64,000 nt of DNA from CAYLQA01 sp964385695. Lineage in GTDB: Bacteria > Desulfobacterota > Desulfobulbia > Desulfobulbales > Desulfurivibrionaceae. The notes under the pieces were generated by a model, which had not been told where the DNA came from, did no database searches, and was given only the letters and a program-made list of their open reading frames with translations. Positions 18,129 through 26,169 of this stretch are shown here, piece by piece. How positions within the stretch are numbered: position 1 is the stretch's first letter; each line of letters starts with the position of its first letter. The translations under genes and the position numbers were made by a program. The stretch lies in contig CAYLQA010000003.1 of NCBI GenBank assembly GCA_964385695.1, positions 84,534 through 148,533 on the forward strand, in the 5' to 3' direction.

Positions 18129-18157
18129 TTGACAATACTTGCCGTTTCATTTATTAA
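18129..18157 (+). promoter_or_regulatory. Promoter for rpsO
   Basis: TTGACA (18129-18134) is followed after 17 bases by TATTAA (18152-18157). The predicted transcription start near 18164 leaves a leader of about 70 bases before rpsO, which contains leader motif copy B. Confidence 0.7.
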
Positions 18158-18178
18158 TGATGGCTTACTTTAGGAATC

Positions 18179-18204
18179 GTACGGTTTTTTCCGACTGTCG
18201 ATCT
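18179..18204 (+). promoter_or_regulatory. Leader motif, copy B (5' leader of rpsO)
   Basis: This matches copy A at 10862-10887 in 24 of 26 bases, starting GTACGGTTTTTTCC. The hairpin ACGGT/ACTGT has one G-U pair where copy A has G-C. It sits between the rpsO promoter and the ribosome-binding site, so it is transcribed as leader RNA. Confidence 0.5.
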
Positions 18205-18232
18205 CCCGAATTCTTAACTGTAGGAGGAAATT

Positions 18233-18502
18233 GTGACACTGCAAGCTGATCAAAAAAAGGAAATCATCGCAACTTATGGCCAACACGACAATGATACAGG
18301 TTCATCCGAGGTACAGGTTGCCCTGCTGACTTCTCGTATCACCTACCTGACCGAGCACTTCAAGACCCACAAGAAGGATCATCATTCCCGTCGTGGCCTG
18401 CTCAAACTGGTCGGCCAGAGACGCCGCCTGCTCAACTATATCATGAAGACCGATATTGGAAAGTATCGGGAACTGATCAAACAGTTGGGTATCAGAAAGT
18501 AA
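18233..18502 (+). CDS. rpsO: 30S ribosomal protein S15
   Basis: S15 is a primary 16S rRNA-binding protein. The 89-residue product has the family motifs DTGSSEVQVALLTSRI and HSRRGLLKLVGQRRRLLNY. The start is GTG at 18233, preceded at eight bases by a strong TAGGAGGA site. The rpsO-pnp order is the classical one. Confidence 0.98.
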   Translation: MTLQADQKKEIIATYGQHDNDTGSSEVQVALLTSRITYLTEHFKTHKKDHHSRRGLLKLVGQRRRLLNYIMKTDIGKYRELIKQLGIRK

Positions 18503-18512
18503 GAGATTCCCT

Positions 18513-18547
18513 AGCCACCGTCAGCCTCGGCTGGCGGTGGCTTGTTT
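18513..18547 (+). terminator. Terminator/processing hairpin after rpsO
   Basis: AGCCACCGTCAGC and GCTGGCGGTGGCT form a 13-pair stem with one G-U, followed by TGTTTT. In E. coli a terminator at the same place allows partial read-through into pnp. Here the U-run is short, so leaky termination is plausible. Confidence 0.75.
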
Positions 18548-18621
18548 TGACCCGCAGCATTTTTTTCTCCGCGCCCGTTTTACTACGATAATTACAGGGA
18601 AGAAACCCATTATAAATAGAG

Positions 18622-18646
18622 GATAGAGAGCAAGGTCTCTGCTATC
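18622..18646 (+). other. Stem-loop in the pnp leader
   Basis: GATAGAGAG pairs with CTCT and CTATC, with a single bulged G, about 40 bases before the pnp start. In E. coli, RNase III cleaves a leader stem-loop and PNPase then represses its own mRNA. The position fits such control, but the sequence only shows the hairpin. Confidence 0.4.
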
Positions 18647-18685
18647 CCGGGCGGGCCCATAGGGGGACCGTCGTAAGGAGAATAC

Positions 18686-20785
18686 ATGTACAAGAAACTC
18701 GAAGTTGAACTTGGCGGCCGTACCCTCACCATTGAGACCGGCAAAATGGCCAAGCAAGCAAGCGCTGCGGTAACAGTCACCTATGGTGAGACCGTGGTAT
18801 TAGTAACCGTTGTTGGTGCTCGTGAGCCCAGGGCAGATGTAGATTTTCTGCCGCTGACCGTTGAGTACCAGGAGCGTTTTTACGCAGTTGGGCGTATCCC
18901 GGGTAGTTTTTTCCGCCGCGAGATCGGACGCCCCACAGAAAAAGAGACCCTTACCTGTCGTTTCATTGATCGTCCGTTGCGTCCCTTGTTCCCCAAGGGC
19001 TATGCCAATGAGACCCAGGTTATTGCCACCGTTCTTTCCGCCGACTCGGACAATGATCCGGATATGTTGGCCATGATCGGTGCCTCCACCGCCCTGACCC
19101 TGTCCCATATTCCCTTCAATGGCCCTGTGGCCGGTGTACGGGTCGGACGTATTGACGGTAATTACATCATCAACCCCACCCACGAGCAGCAGGAAGCATC
19201 TGATCTTGAGTTGATCGTGGCCGGTACCAAGGGTGCCGTGGTCATGGTTGAGGGTGGCGTAGACAGTCTGCCTGAGCAGGTGGTTTTGGACGGCATTTAT
19301 TTCGGCCATGAGGCCATTCAGTCCATCCTGGCTGCCCAGGAGGAGATGCGGGCGGCCGTTGGCAAGCCCAAGATGGAAGTTGAGCCTCCAGTGGTTGATG
19401 AGGCCTTGGCCCAGCAGGTTGCTGAGCTGGCCGGTGACTCCATTAATACGGTTATCACCACCTCCGACAAGATGGAGCGCCAGAATGCCTCCTACGAGTT
19501 GGCTCAGGAGGTTCTGGCCAAGTTTGAGGCTGCGGATGCCGAGTTTGACCGTCACGGTGAGGTCAAAGGTCTGCTGAAGGACCTGATGAAGAGTAAGATG
19601 CGCGCCAAGATCGTTGAGCAGGGTGAGCGCATCGGCGGCAGAAAGACCGATGAGGTCCGCCGGATCGAGACCGAGGTCTCTGTCCTGCCCCGGGTCCATG
19701 GTTCCGCCCTTTTTACCCGCGGCGAAACCCAGGCTGTTGTTACTGCCACCTTGGGTAGTGGTGACGATGAGCAACGGGTTGAGACCTTGCAGGGTATGAC
19801 CTTTAGAAAATTCATGCTCCACTACAACTTCCCGCCGTTCTGCGTGGGTGAGGCACGGTTCATGCGTGGACCCAGTCGTCGCGACGTAGGACACGGTGCC
19901 CTGGCAACCCGCGCTCTGCAGGCAGTACTGCCCAAGGAAGATGATTTTCCCTATACCATCCGGATCGTTTCCGACATTCTGGAATCCAACGGTTCATCCT
20001 CCATGGCCTCTGTCTGTGGTGGTTCCCTGGCCCTGATGGATGCCGGTGTGCCCATCAAGAAGCCGGTTTCCGGTGTGGCCATGGGACTGATCAAAGAGGG
20101 TGACAACGTTGTTGTCCTCACCGATATCCTCGGCGATGAGGATCATCTCGGCGACATGGATTTCAAGGTTACCGGAACCGATGAGGGTATTACCGCTCTG
20201 CAGATGGACATCAAGATCGAGGGTGTTTCCCGCGAGATCATGGCCACTGCCCTGGAGCAGGCCAAGGCCGGTCGTCTGCACATTCTCGATAAGATGGCCG
20301 AGTCTCTCACCGCCTCCCGCGATGAGGTACCGGAACATGCGCCCAAGATTTTCACCCTGCAGATCAAGCCGGATCGTATCCGCGATCTCATCGGTCCTGG
20401 CGGCAAGGTCATCAAAGGCCTCACCGCTGAGTTCGGTGTCAAGATCGATGTGGATGACAGTGGCGAGGTCATGGTTTTTGCCCCCAACGGTACAGTTGGA
20501 GCCGAAGTCACCGCCAAGATCAACGAGCTTACTGCAGAGCCCGAGATCGGCATGATCTACGACGGTACTGTCAAAACCATCGTTGATTTCGGCGCCTTTG
20601 TCGAGATTCTGCCTGGAGTTGACGGCCTGGTTCATATCTCCGAGTTGGAGAACCACCGAGTCAACAAGGTGACCGACGTCCTGAAAGAAGGGGAAGAGGT
20701 CAGAGTCAAGGTTCTCGAGGTTGATCAACGCGGCAAGATTCGTTTGAGTCGCAAGGCCGTCCTCAACGAAGAAAACGGGGAGTAA
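18686..20785 (+). CDS. pnp: Polyribonucleotide nucleotidyltransferase (PNPase)
   Basis: PNPase is the phosphorolytic 3'-5' exoribonuclease of mRNA decay. The 699-residue product has two RNase PH-like domains (with FFRREGRP-type sequence FFRREIGRPTEKE and GSSSMASVCGGSLALMDAGVP), an all-helical linker, a KH domain (IGPGGKVIKGLT) and a C-terminal S1 domain (YDGTVKTIVDFGAFVEILPG). The start has TAAGGAG upstream. All core features are intact. Confidence 0.98.
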   Translation: MYKKLEVELGGRTLTIETGKMAKQASAAVTVTYGETVVLVTVVGAREPRADVDFLPLTVEYQERFYAVGRIPGSFFRREIGRPTEKETLTCRFIDRPLRPLFPKGYANETQVIATVLSADSDNDPDMLAMIGASTALTLSHIPFNGPVAGVRVGRIDGNYIINPTHEQQEASDLELIVAGTKGAVVMVEGGVDSLPEQVVLDGIYFGHEAIQSILAAQEEMRAAVGKPKMEVEPPVVDEALAQQVAELAGDSINTVITTSDKMERQNASYELAQEVLAKFEAADAEFDRHGEVKGLLKDLMKSKMRAKIVEQGERIGGRKTDEVRRIETEVSVLPRVHGSALFTRGETQAVVTATLGSGDDEQRVETLQGMTFRKFMLHYNFPPFCVGEARFMRGPSRRDVGHGALATRALQAVLPKEDDFPYTIRIVSDILESNGSSSMASVCGGSLALMDAGVPIKKPVSGVAMGLIKEGDNVVVLTDILGDEDHLGDMDFKVTGTDEGITALQMDIKIEGVSREIMATALEQAKAGRLHILDKMAESLTASRDEVPEHAPKIFTLQIKPDRIRDLIGPGGKVIKGLTAEFGVKIDVDDSGEVMVFAPNGTVGAEVTAKINELTAEPEIGMIYDGTVKTIVDFGAFVEILPGVDGLVHISELENHRVNKVTDVLKEGEEVRVKVLEVDQRGKIRLSRKAVLNEENGE

Positions 20786-20815
20786 ATCTCCAGTTGCACC
20801 CCACCTGCGAACGAT

Positions 20816-20855
20816 CAGGCTGTCCCGCATACCTTTAGTATGGCGTGACAGCCTG
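20816..20855 (+). terminator. Strong inverted repeat after pnp
   Basis: CAGGCTGTC (20816-20824) pairs with GACAGCCTG (20847-20855), with further pairing inside (CGCATA/TATGGCG). No T-run follows, so it is either a Rho-dependent or RNA-stabilising structure. It is the only obvious signal between pnp and the peptidase gene; I see no clear promoter in 20856-20949. Confidence 0.45.
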
Positions 20856-20949
20856 CTTGTCCACATCTGGGGCACATCTGAAGATTTGCAGTAATTGTTC
20901 CGTATGTGACCTCAAATTCGACTCCACCTTTCACTTCCTATTTTAACTA

Positions 20950-22206
20950 ATGTTCAAAAAGACCGTTCTTGATAACGGCATCCGCCTGCTTACCGAAAAG
21001 TTGCCCTCCCATACCGTTTCCGTAGGGGTCTGGGTTGAGGTTGGCTCACGCGATGAAGACGCTCGTAACAACGGGAGCTCTCATTTTGTCGAGCATATGT
21101 TTTTTAAGGGCACCCAGTCTCGCTCCGCCCAAGATCTTGCTCACCAGTTCGACATGCTGGGCGGGATGTCCAACGCCTTTACCTCCAACGAAAATACCTG
21201 TTTTCATGCCACGGTCCTTGATGACAAGTTGGCTCAGGTGGTGGATATCCTGGCGGATATTCTGTTGCATTCGATTTTCGACCAGACAGAGCTGAGTCGC
21301 GAGCGTGAGGTCATCCTACAGGAAATCTCCATGGTGGAGGATACCCCGGATGATCGGATCCATGAGATGTTTTCCTCTCAGCTCTTTGGCGAGCACCCCC
21401 TTGGTCAGACGGTTCTTGGTCGGCCTGAGGTGGTTTCTGCACTGGACTCCAAAACCTTGCGTGAATATGTAGCCAAACACTATCTGCCCGAGCGGATTGT
21501 TATCGCAGCGGCTGGCAATGTGGAGCACGAACGATTTTGTGCGCTCTGGCAGGAGAAGCTGGACGATTTTGCCGGGCCTTCAGCAAGTTCTGTCCGTGAA
21601 GTTCCACAGACTCTGGCTCCCTATTGCAGGAGTGTGGAAAAAAGCCTTGAGCAGATGCATATGATCGTCGGTACTTACGGTCTGCCCGCGACAGCTGACG
21701 AACGTTATGCCCTTTACCTGTTGAATATCATCCTGGGCGGCAACATGAGCTCGCGTCTTTTTCAGGAGATTCGCGAGCGGCATGGCCTTGCCTATTCTGT
21801 TTATTCCTATCTGGCCTCCTTATCCGATTGCGGCTATCTTGCCATTTATCTTGGCGTGGACCCGGGGTCGGTCAACTCCGCCCTTTCCTTGCTCGGTAAA
21901 GAACTGGCTGCAATTCGTTCTTCTTTGGTCAGTGAGGCGGAACTGAGCATGGCCAAGGATTACGCCAAGGCCGGGCTCTACCTTGCCGGAGAAAACACCG
22001 AGGCTCGGATGACCCGTATTGCCAGAAACGAGCTTTCTTTTGGCCGTTACATTTCACTGGATGAGGTGGTGGAGGGCTTTACCAAGGTGGATCGACAGGA
22101 TCTCATGGACCTGGCTGGCCAGCTCTTCGACACCGAACTATTCGGCGTATCCATCGGTCCCCTGACGGGTGATGATCTCGACTGGTCACCGTTGAAAACG
22201 GTATAG
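20950..22206 (+). CDS. M16 family zinc peptidase (processing-peptidase-like)
   Basis: A 418-residue zinc metallopeptidase of the pitrilysin (M16) family. The inverted zinc site HFVEH is visible in SSHFVEHMFFKGT, followed about 75 residues later by the Glu-rich region REVILQEISMVEDTPDD that supplies the third ligand. The second half has the usual inactive-domain features (ILGGNMSSRLFQEIRERHGLAYSVYS). No Shine-Dalgarno sequence is visible before the ATG. Genes of this type often follow pnp. Substrate is unknown. Confidence 0.92.
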   Translation: MFKKTVLDNGIRLLTEKLPSHTVSVGVWVEVGSRDEDARNNGSSHFVEHMFFKGTQSRSAQDLAHQFDMLGGMSNAFTSNENTCFHATVLDDKLAQVVDILADILLHSIFDQTELSREREVILQEISMVEDTPDDRIHEMFSSQLFGEHPLGQTVLGRPEVVSALDSKTLREYVAKHYLPERIVIAAAGNVEHERFCALWQEKLDDFAGPSASSVREVPQTLAPYCRSVEKSLEQMHMIVGTYGLPATADERYALYLLNIILGGNMSSRLFQEIRERHGLAYSVYSYLASLSDCGYLAIYLGVDPGSVNSALSLLGKELAAIRSSLVSEAELSMAKDYAKAGLYLAGENTEARMTRIARNELSFGRYISLDEVVEGFTKVDRQDLMDLAGQLFDTELFGVSIGPLTGDDLDWSPLKTV

Positions 22207-22218
22207 GAGGATTTTGGC

Positions 22219-22674
22219 ATGAGTGAGCATCTGATGGAATTGAAATGGCTGAACCCTGAGCAGGATGGTGACCTTCCTCTGCCCACTTATCATTCTGCAT
22301 TGGCCGCCGGTATGGACGTGGCTGCGGCAGTGACTGAGCCGGTCGTCATGACTCCCGGTGAGATTAAAATGCTGCCCACAGGCTTTGCCGTGGCCCTGAT
22401 GAACGGATATGAATTGCAGGTTCGCCCTCGAAGCGGACTGGCCATCAAGCATGGAGTAACCGTTATCAATGCACCGGGCACCATCGACGCTGATTATCGC
22501 GGCGAGGTTAAGGTCGGGTTGATCAACCTGGGGCCTGAGGAGTATACGATTAATCGCGGGGACCGCATTGCTCAACTCATCCTTGCCCCGGTCTGTCGGG
22601 CCAAGATTGAGGTGGTGAGCGAGCTGGATGAAACCGTCCGCAACCACGGCGGCTTCGGACACACCGGAAAATGA
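22219..22674 (+). CDS. dut: dUTP diphosphatase
   Basis: Dut hydrolyses dUTP to dUMP and diphosphate, keeping uracil out of DNA and feeding dTMP synthesis. The five trimeric-dUTPase motifs can be traced: AAGMDVAA, a Pro-Gly-Glu segment, RPRSGLAIKHGV, GTIDADYRGEV with RGDRIAQLIL, and C-terminal GGFGHTGK. It has 151 residues. The start has GGAGG nine bases upstream, twelve bases after the peptidase gene. Confidence 0.97.
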   Translation: MSEHLMELKWLNPEQDGDLPLPTYHSALAAGMDVAAAVTEPVVMTPGEIKMLPTGFAVALMNGYELQVRPRSGLAIKHGVTVINAPGTIDADYRGEVKVGLINLGPEEYTINRGDRIAQLILAPVCRAKIEVVSELDETVRNHGGFGHTGK

Positions 22675-22681
22675 TGCGACC

Positions 22682-23491
22682 ATGCGCTTTTGTGTTCTTG
22701 GTAGCGGGAGTAAGGGCAATGCCACCTTTGTCGAGGCAGGAAATACCCGCATTCTGATCGATGCCGGATTTTCCGGCAAGGAGACAGACAAGCGCCTTGC
22801 CGCAATCAACATCGAGCCGGAAAGCCTTTCGGCAATCATCATCACCCACGAGCACAGCGACCATATCAAGGGAGCAGGGGTGCTCTCCCGAAAATACAAC
22901 CTGCCCATCTGGGCCAATGCGGCCACCTTTGCCGCAGCCCCGCATGTTCTGACAAAGCTCTTTGCGACTTCTACCTTTGAGACCGGCACCGCTTTTTCCC
23001 TTGGCGGGCTTTCAATCCACCCTTACTCTGTCTCCCATGATGCGGCGGACCCAGTGGGATTTTTCATCACCAACGGGTCAACCAACTTAGGTTACTGCAC
23101 CGATACCGGGGTGCTTTCCCGTCTTATCCGTTTTCGCTTGGCCAACTGTCACGGTCTGGTCCTTGAATGCAATCATGATCCGCATATGCTCAAGAACGGT
23201 CCCTATCCGCCTTCTTTGCAGCAGCGGGTGCGGGGCAAGGAGGGCCATCTTGCAAACGGAGATGCGGCCCGTTTCTTGAGCGAGATTCTGCATGATGGCC
23301 TAAACCACGTGGTCTTGGCCCATCTCAGCGATGCCAATAATCTGCCGGAGCTGGCCCATGGTGCCATAAGCGAGATGCTTGCCGTAATACGCAATGAGGC
23401 CGGGCATGATTGTCCTCTGCCCAAGGTCAGTGTGGCCCTGCAAGATAAGGTGGGAGAGCTGATAGAACTTTCCCAAGGGCAGGTGGATTGA
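22682..23491 (+). CDS. Metallo-beta-lactamase-fold hydrolase, YycJ/WalJ-like
   Basis: The zinc-site motif THEHSDHIKG (HxHxDH) and the opening MRFCVLGSGSKGNATFVE place this in the MBL-fold group that includes YycJ/WalJ, proposed double-stranded DNA exonucleases. Further ligands lie in VSHDAADP and VLAHLSDANN. The longer in-frame start at 22628 lies inside dut, so the ATG at 22682 is chosen, giving 269 residues. It follows dut by seven bases and overlaps cbiR by one base. Substrate is not shown by sequence. Confidence 0.88.
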   Translation: MRFCVLGSGSKGNATFVEAGNTRILIDAGFSGKETDKRLAAINIEPESLSAIIITHEHSDHIKGAGVLSRKYNLPIWANAATFAAAPHVLTKLFATSTFETGTAFSLGGLSIHPYSVSHDAADPVGFFITNGSTNLGYCTDTGVLSRLIRFRLANCHGLVLECNHDPHMLKNGPYPPSLQQRVRGKEGHLANGDAARFLSEILHDGLNHVVLAHLSDANNLPELAHGAISEMLAVIRNEAGHDCPLPKVSVALQDKVGELIELSQGQVD

Positions 23492-24273
23492 TGCGGGCTA
23501 AAAACAAATATCCTTGGCGGATTGGTGCCACCTCCTTTGTCTTGCCTGCAGACATCGAAACAAACGTGAGGCAGCTGGCGCCAATGGTGGATGATGTGCA
23601 ACTGCTCTTCTTTGAGAGCGTGGGCAAAAGTACTCTTGCCCATCCTCTGGATGTGGTAGTTTTGGCCGATTTAGCCGGGGAACATGAGCTGAGTTACAGC
23701 GTGCATCTCCCGGGTGATCTGCGACTGGGGGCCTCGTCGCCTGCATTGCGAAATGAGGGGGGAGCCGAGATAGAACGCCTCATGACCATCCTTGAGCCGT
23801 TGGCACCGAATTGCTACGACCTGCACCTTGCACCGGAACAGACACTTGCTACAGAGCACTGGCAAGACAATGTCCGGCAGGGGCTTACCGATCTTGCCGT
23901 GCGCTTGGGTGAAAAGAAAAAACTGGTGGCGGTTGAGAATATCGATTACCCATACGATTTGGTGAGCGAGTTGGCTTGCGAGCAGGGATTTTCGCATTGT
24001 CTGGATCTTGGGCATGTGCAACGTTACGGCCATGACTGGCAGGCGGCTTTGGCCCGCATTGACACGGCACGGCATATTCATCTCCACGGCTTGTCAAACG
24101 GCAAAGATCATCAGGGTCTAAGCGCCAAGGATCTCCCCTTGCTCAACCAACTGGGCAGCCGGCTTGAGTTGAGTGAATACTGTGGTGTGGTCACCTTTGA
24201 GGTGTATAACCTTATACAGCTTGTTTCTTCTATCGAGACGGTGGATCAGGCCTGGAAGAAAGCGGAACAGTAA
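23491..24273 (+). CDS. cbiR: Probable cobamide-remodelling phosphodiesterase CbiR (TIM-barrel)
   Basis: A 260-residue protein of the xylose isomerase/AP endonuclease 2-like TIM-barrel superfamily. Metal-site segments are likely HLPGDL, HLAPE, VENIDYP, CLDLGHVQ, HIHLHGLSNGKDH and FEVYN. CbiR enzymes of this fold open cobamides so that their lower ligand can be exchanged. Placement directly before cobT and cobS, which attach a new lower ligand, supports this assignment; without that context it would be only a sugar-isomerase-like protein. Start ATG at 23491 overlaps the previous stop and has AGGTGG upstream. Confidence 0.78.
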   Translation: MRAKNKYPWRIGATSFVLPADIETNVRQLAPMVDDVQLLFFESVGKSTLAHPLDVVVLADLAGEHELSYSVHLPGDLRLGASSPALRNEGGAEIERLMTILEPLAPNCYDLHLAPEQTLATEHWQDNVRQGLTDLAVRLGEKKKLVAVENIDYPYDLVSELACEQGFSHCLDLGHVQRYGHDWQAALARIDTARHIHLHGLSNGKDHQGLSAKDLPLLNQLGSRLELSEYCGVVTFEVYNLIQLVSSIETVDQAWKKAEQ

Positions 24274-24315
24274 GTGAGTCGGCGTGAAAACGCCGCAGTG
24301 ATATAGGAGAGAATT

Positions 24316-25383
24316 ATGACGATGACAGCAAGCGATCTGGAAAAATACTGCGCGGCGATTCCCTCTGTGGATGAAGCTGTGGTCGATGCGGCCCAGCAGC
24401 GCCTTGATAATCAGGCCAAGCCCCAGGGCAGCCTGGGGAAGCTGGAAACTTTAGCTGCCCGAACCTGCGGTATCTGCGGTACCCTTGCGGCCAAGGTGGA
24501 GAACAAGGTGATCCTTACCTTTGCCGGCGATCACGGTGTGGTGGCCGAAGGGGTTAGCGCTTTTCCCCAGGAGGTGACCCCGCAGATGGTCCTGAATTTT
24601 TTGGCGGGTGGGGCAGGGGTTAATGTCTTGGCCAATCACGTGGGTGCCCAAGTGCGGGTGATTGATGTGGGTGTTGCCTCAGAGGTCTGCGGTGAGGATT
24701 TGATCAGCCGCAAGGTACGGCCCGGCACGGATAACATGGTCAAGGGGCCGGCCATGAGCGAGGAGGATGCCTTGGCCGCTATCACGGTCGGCATTGAGGT
24801 GGCGGAACAGGCCATAAATGAAGGGACCGAGATTTTAGGTACCGGAGACATGGGAATCGGTAACACCACCCCTTCGGCCGCGCTCTATGCGGCCCTCTTG
24901 CCTGCCTCGGCCCGTGAGGTGACCGGGCGCGGAACAGGTATCGATGATGCGGCTTTATCTAATAAGGTTGAGGTGGTCGCAAAGGCCCTTGAGGTGAATA
25001 AAGAGCGTCTTGCCTCGCCCTTGGCAGCACTGGCTGCCGTTGGCGGCCTGGAGATCGCCGGCATCTGCGGGGCTGTGCTTGCTGCGGCAAAAAACCGTAT
25101 TCCCATTGTGGTGGATGGTTTTATCTCAAGCGCCGGAGCCCTGGTTGCCCTCAAGCTTGCGCCCACGGTTCTTGATTACTGCTTTTTCAGCCACATGTCC
25201 GCAGAACAGGGCCATCGGATCTTTTTTGAAAAGATGGATCTTGCCCCCATCCTCCATCTTGATCTGCGCCTGGGCGAGGGGACCGGGGCCGCGCTCTCCA
25301 TGGGCATGGTTGAGGCAGGGCTTAAGATCATGAACGAGATGGCCACCTTTGGCGAGGCCGGGGTGAGCGAGGCCATGGATTAA
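24316..25383 (+). CDS. cobT: Nicotinate-nucleotide-dimethylbenzimidazole phosphoribosyltransferase
   Basis: CobT activates the lower-ligand base of cobamides as its alpha-ribotide. Family signatures are LDNQAKPQGSLGKLE near the start, FAGDHGVVAEGVSAFPQEVT, GTGDMGIGNTTPSAA, and HMSAEQGHRIFFEKM carrying the region of the catalytic Glu. It has 355 residues, normal length. A TAGGAGAG site precedes the ATG. cobS follows after two bases. No cobalamin riboswitch-like structure is visible upstream, where the cbiR gap is only 42 bases. Confidence 0.97.
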   Translation: MTMTASDLEKYCAAIPSVDEAVVDAAQQRLDNQAKPQGSLGKLETLAARTCGICGTLAAKVENKVILTFAGDHGVVAEGVSAFPQEVTPQMVLNFLAGGAGVNVLANHVGAQVRVIDVGVASEVCGEDLISRKVRPGTDNMVKGPAMSEEDALAAITVGIEVAEQAINEGTEILGTGDMGIGNTTPSAALYAALLPASAREVTGRGTGIDDAALSNKVEVVAKALEVNKERLASPLAALAAVGGLEIAGICGAVLAAAKNRIPIVVDGFISSAGALVALKLAPTVLDYCFFSHMSAEQGHRIFFEKMDLAPILHLDLRLGEGTGAALSMGMVEAGLKIMNEMATFGEAGVSEAMD

Positions 25384-25385
25384 TA

Positions 25386-26144
25386 ATGTTTCTGCCCCTA
25401 CGCACCGCCATAGCCTTTTTGACCATCCTGCCCATCCCGCTGCCCGCAGAGGTTGGCCAGACTGAGCTGAAGGAAAGCAGCCTTTATTTTCCTGCTGCCG
25501 GCTGGTTGATCGGTGCAATTTTGGCTGGCTGCGGCTGGCTCTTGCTTTCGGCTGGGCTTTCCGCCTGGCCATGTGCCGTGATTTTGCTTGCCCTGTGGGC
25601 TGTTCTGACGCGTGGGTTGCATCTTGACGGGCTGGCGGATCTTTTTGACGGCTTAGGCGGTGGCCATGATCCTGCCCGGCGGCTGGAGATCATGAAGGAT
25701 TCAGCCACCGGCGCTTTTGGGGCCATTGCCCTGATCTGTCATCTCCTTGCCAAGCTGGTCTTTCTGGCTGGACTGATCGAGAGTCTGGGGGGGGGCGTTC
25801 TTTTCCCTCTTGCCGCGGTTCCGGCATTGGGCCGGTGGGTTATGCTCACCCTGTTTACAGGGACCAGTTATCCACGCAGCCAGGGTACTGGGCATGCTTT
25901 TGTCGGTCAGATGCGGCTGTCTGCTTTGCTTCTTACATCCCTGTGGTTGGCGCCTTTTTTATTCTGGTTTTGGCCAGGTGGTGTTGCTCTGTTGCTGGGC
26001 GCATTGCTGCCGGGACTCTGGTTACGGTTTAAGGCGCAAAAGGCCTTTGGCGGGGTAACAGGGGATGTGCTCGGGGCGTGTTGTGAGCTGGCGGAAACAG
26101 CCGCGCTTTTTGCAGGATTGCTTTTCTGTTCGCTTCCTGCCTGA
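25386..26144 (+). CDS. cobS: Adenosylcobinamide-GDP ribazoletransferase
   Basis: CobS is the membrane enzyme that joins AdoCbi-GDP and the activated lower ligand, completing cobamide assembly. The acidic motif GLHLDGLADLFDGLGGGHDP is conserved, followed by MKDSATGAFG. Several hydrophobic segments are evident over 252 residues. It completes the cbiR-cobT-cobS group, enough for remodelling but not for making the corrin ring. It converges on the chemoreceptor gene with a 25-base gap. Confidence 0.96.
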   Translation: MFLPLRTAIAFLTILPIPLPAEVGQTELKESSLYFPAAGWLIGAILAGCGWLLLSAGLSAWPCAVILLALWAVLTRGLHLDGLADLFDGLGGGHDPARRLEIMKDSATGAFGAIALICHLLAKLVFLAGLIESLGGGVLFPLAAVPALGRWVMLTLFTGTSYPRSQGTGHAFVGQMRLSALLLTSLWLAPFLFWFWPGGVALLLGALLPGLWLRFKAQKAFGGVTGDVLGACCELAETAALFAGLLFCSLPA

Positions 26145-26169
26145 TTCTCCTTGCTGGACTGCCGCCTCT

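Noticed and set aside
24274..24315. GGCGT/ACGCC hairpin before cobT as a possible cobalamin riboswitch
   Set aside because: The gap is 42 bases and lacks any B12-box-like sequence; far too short.
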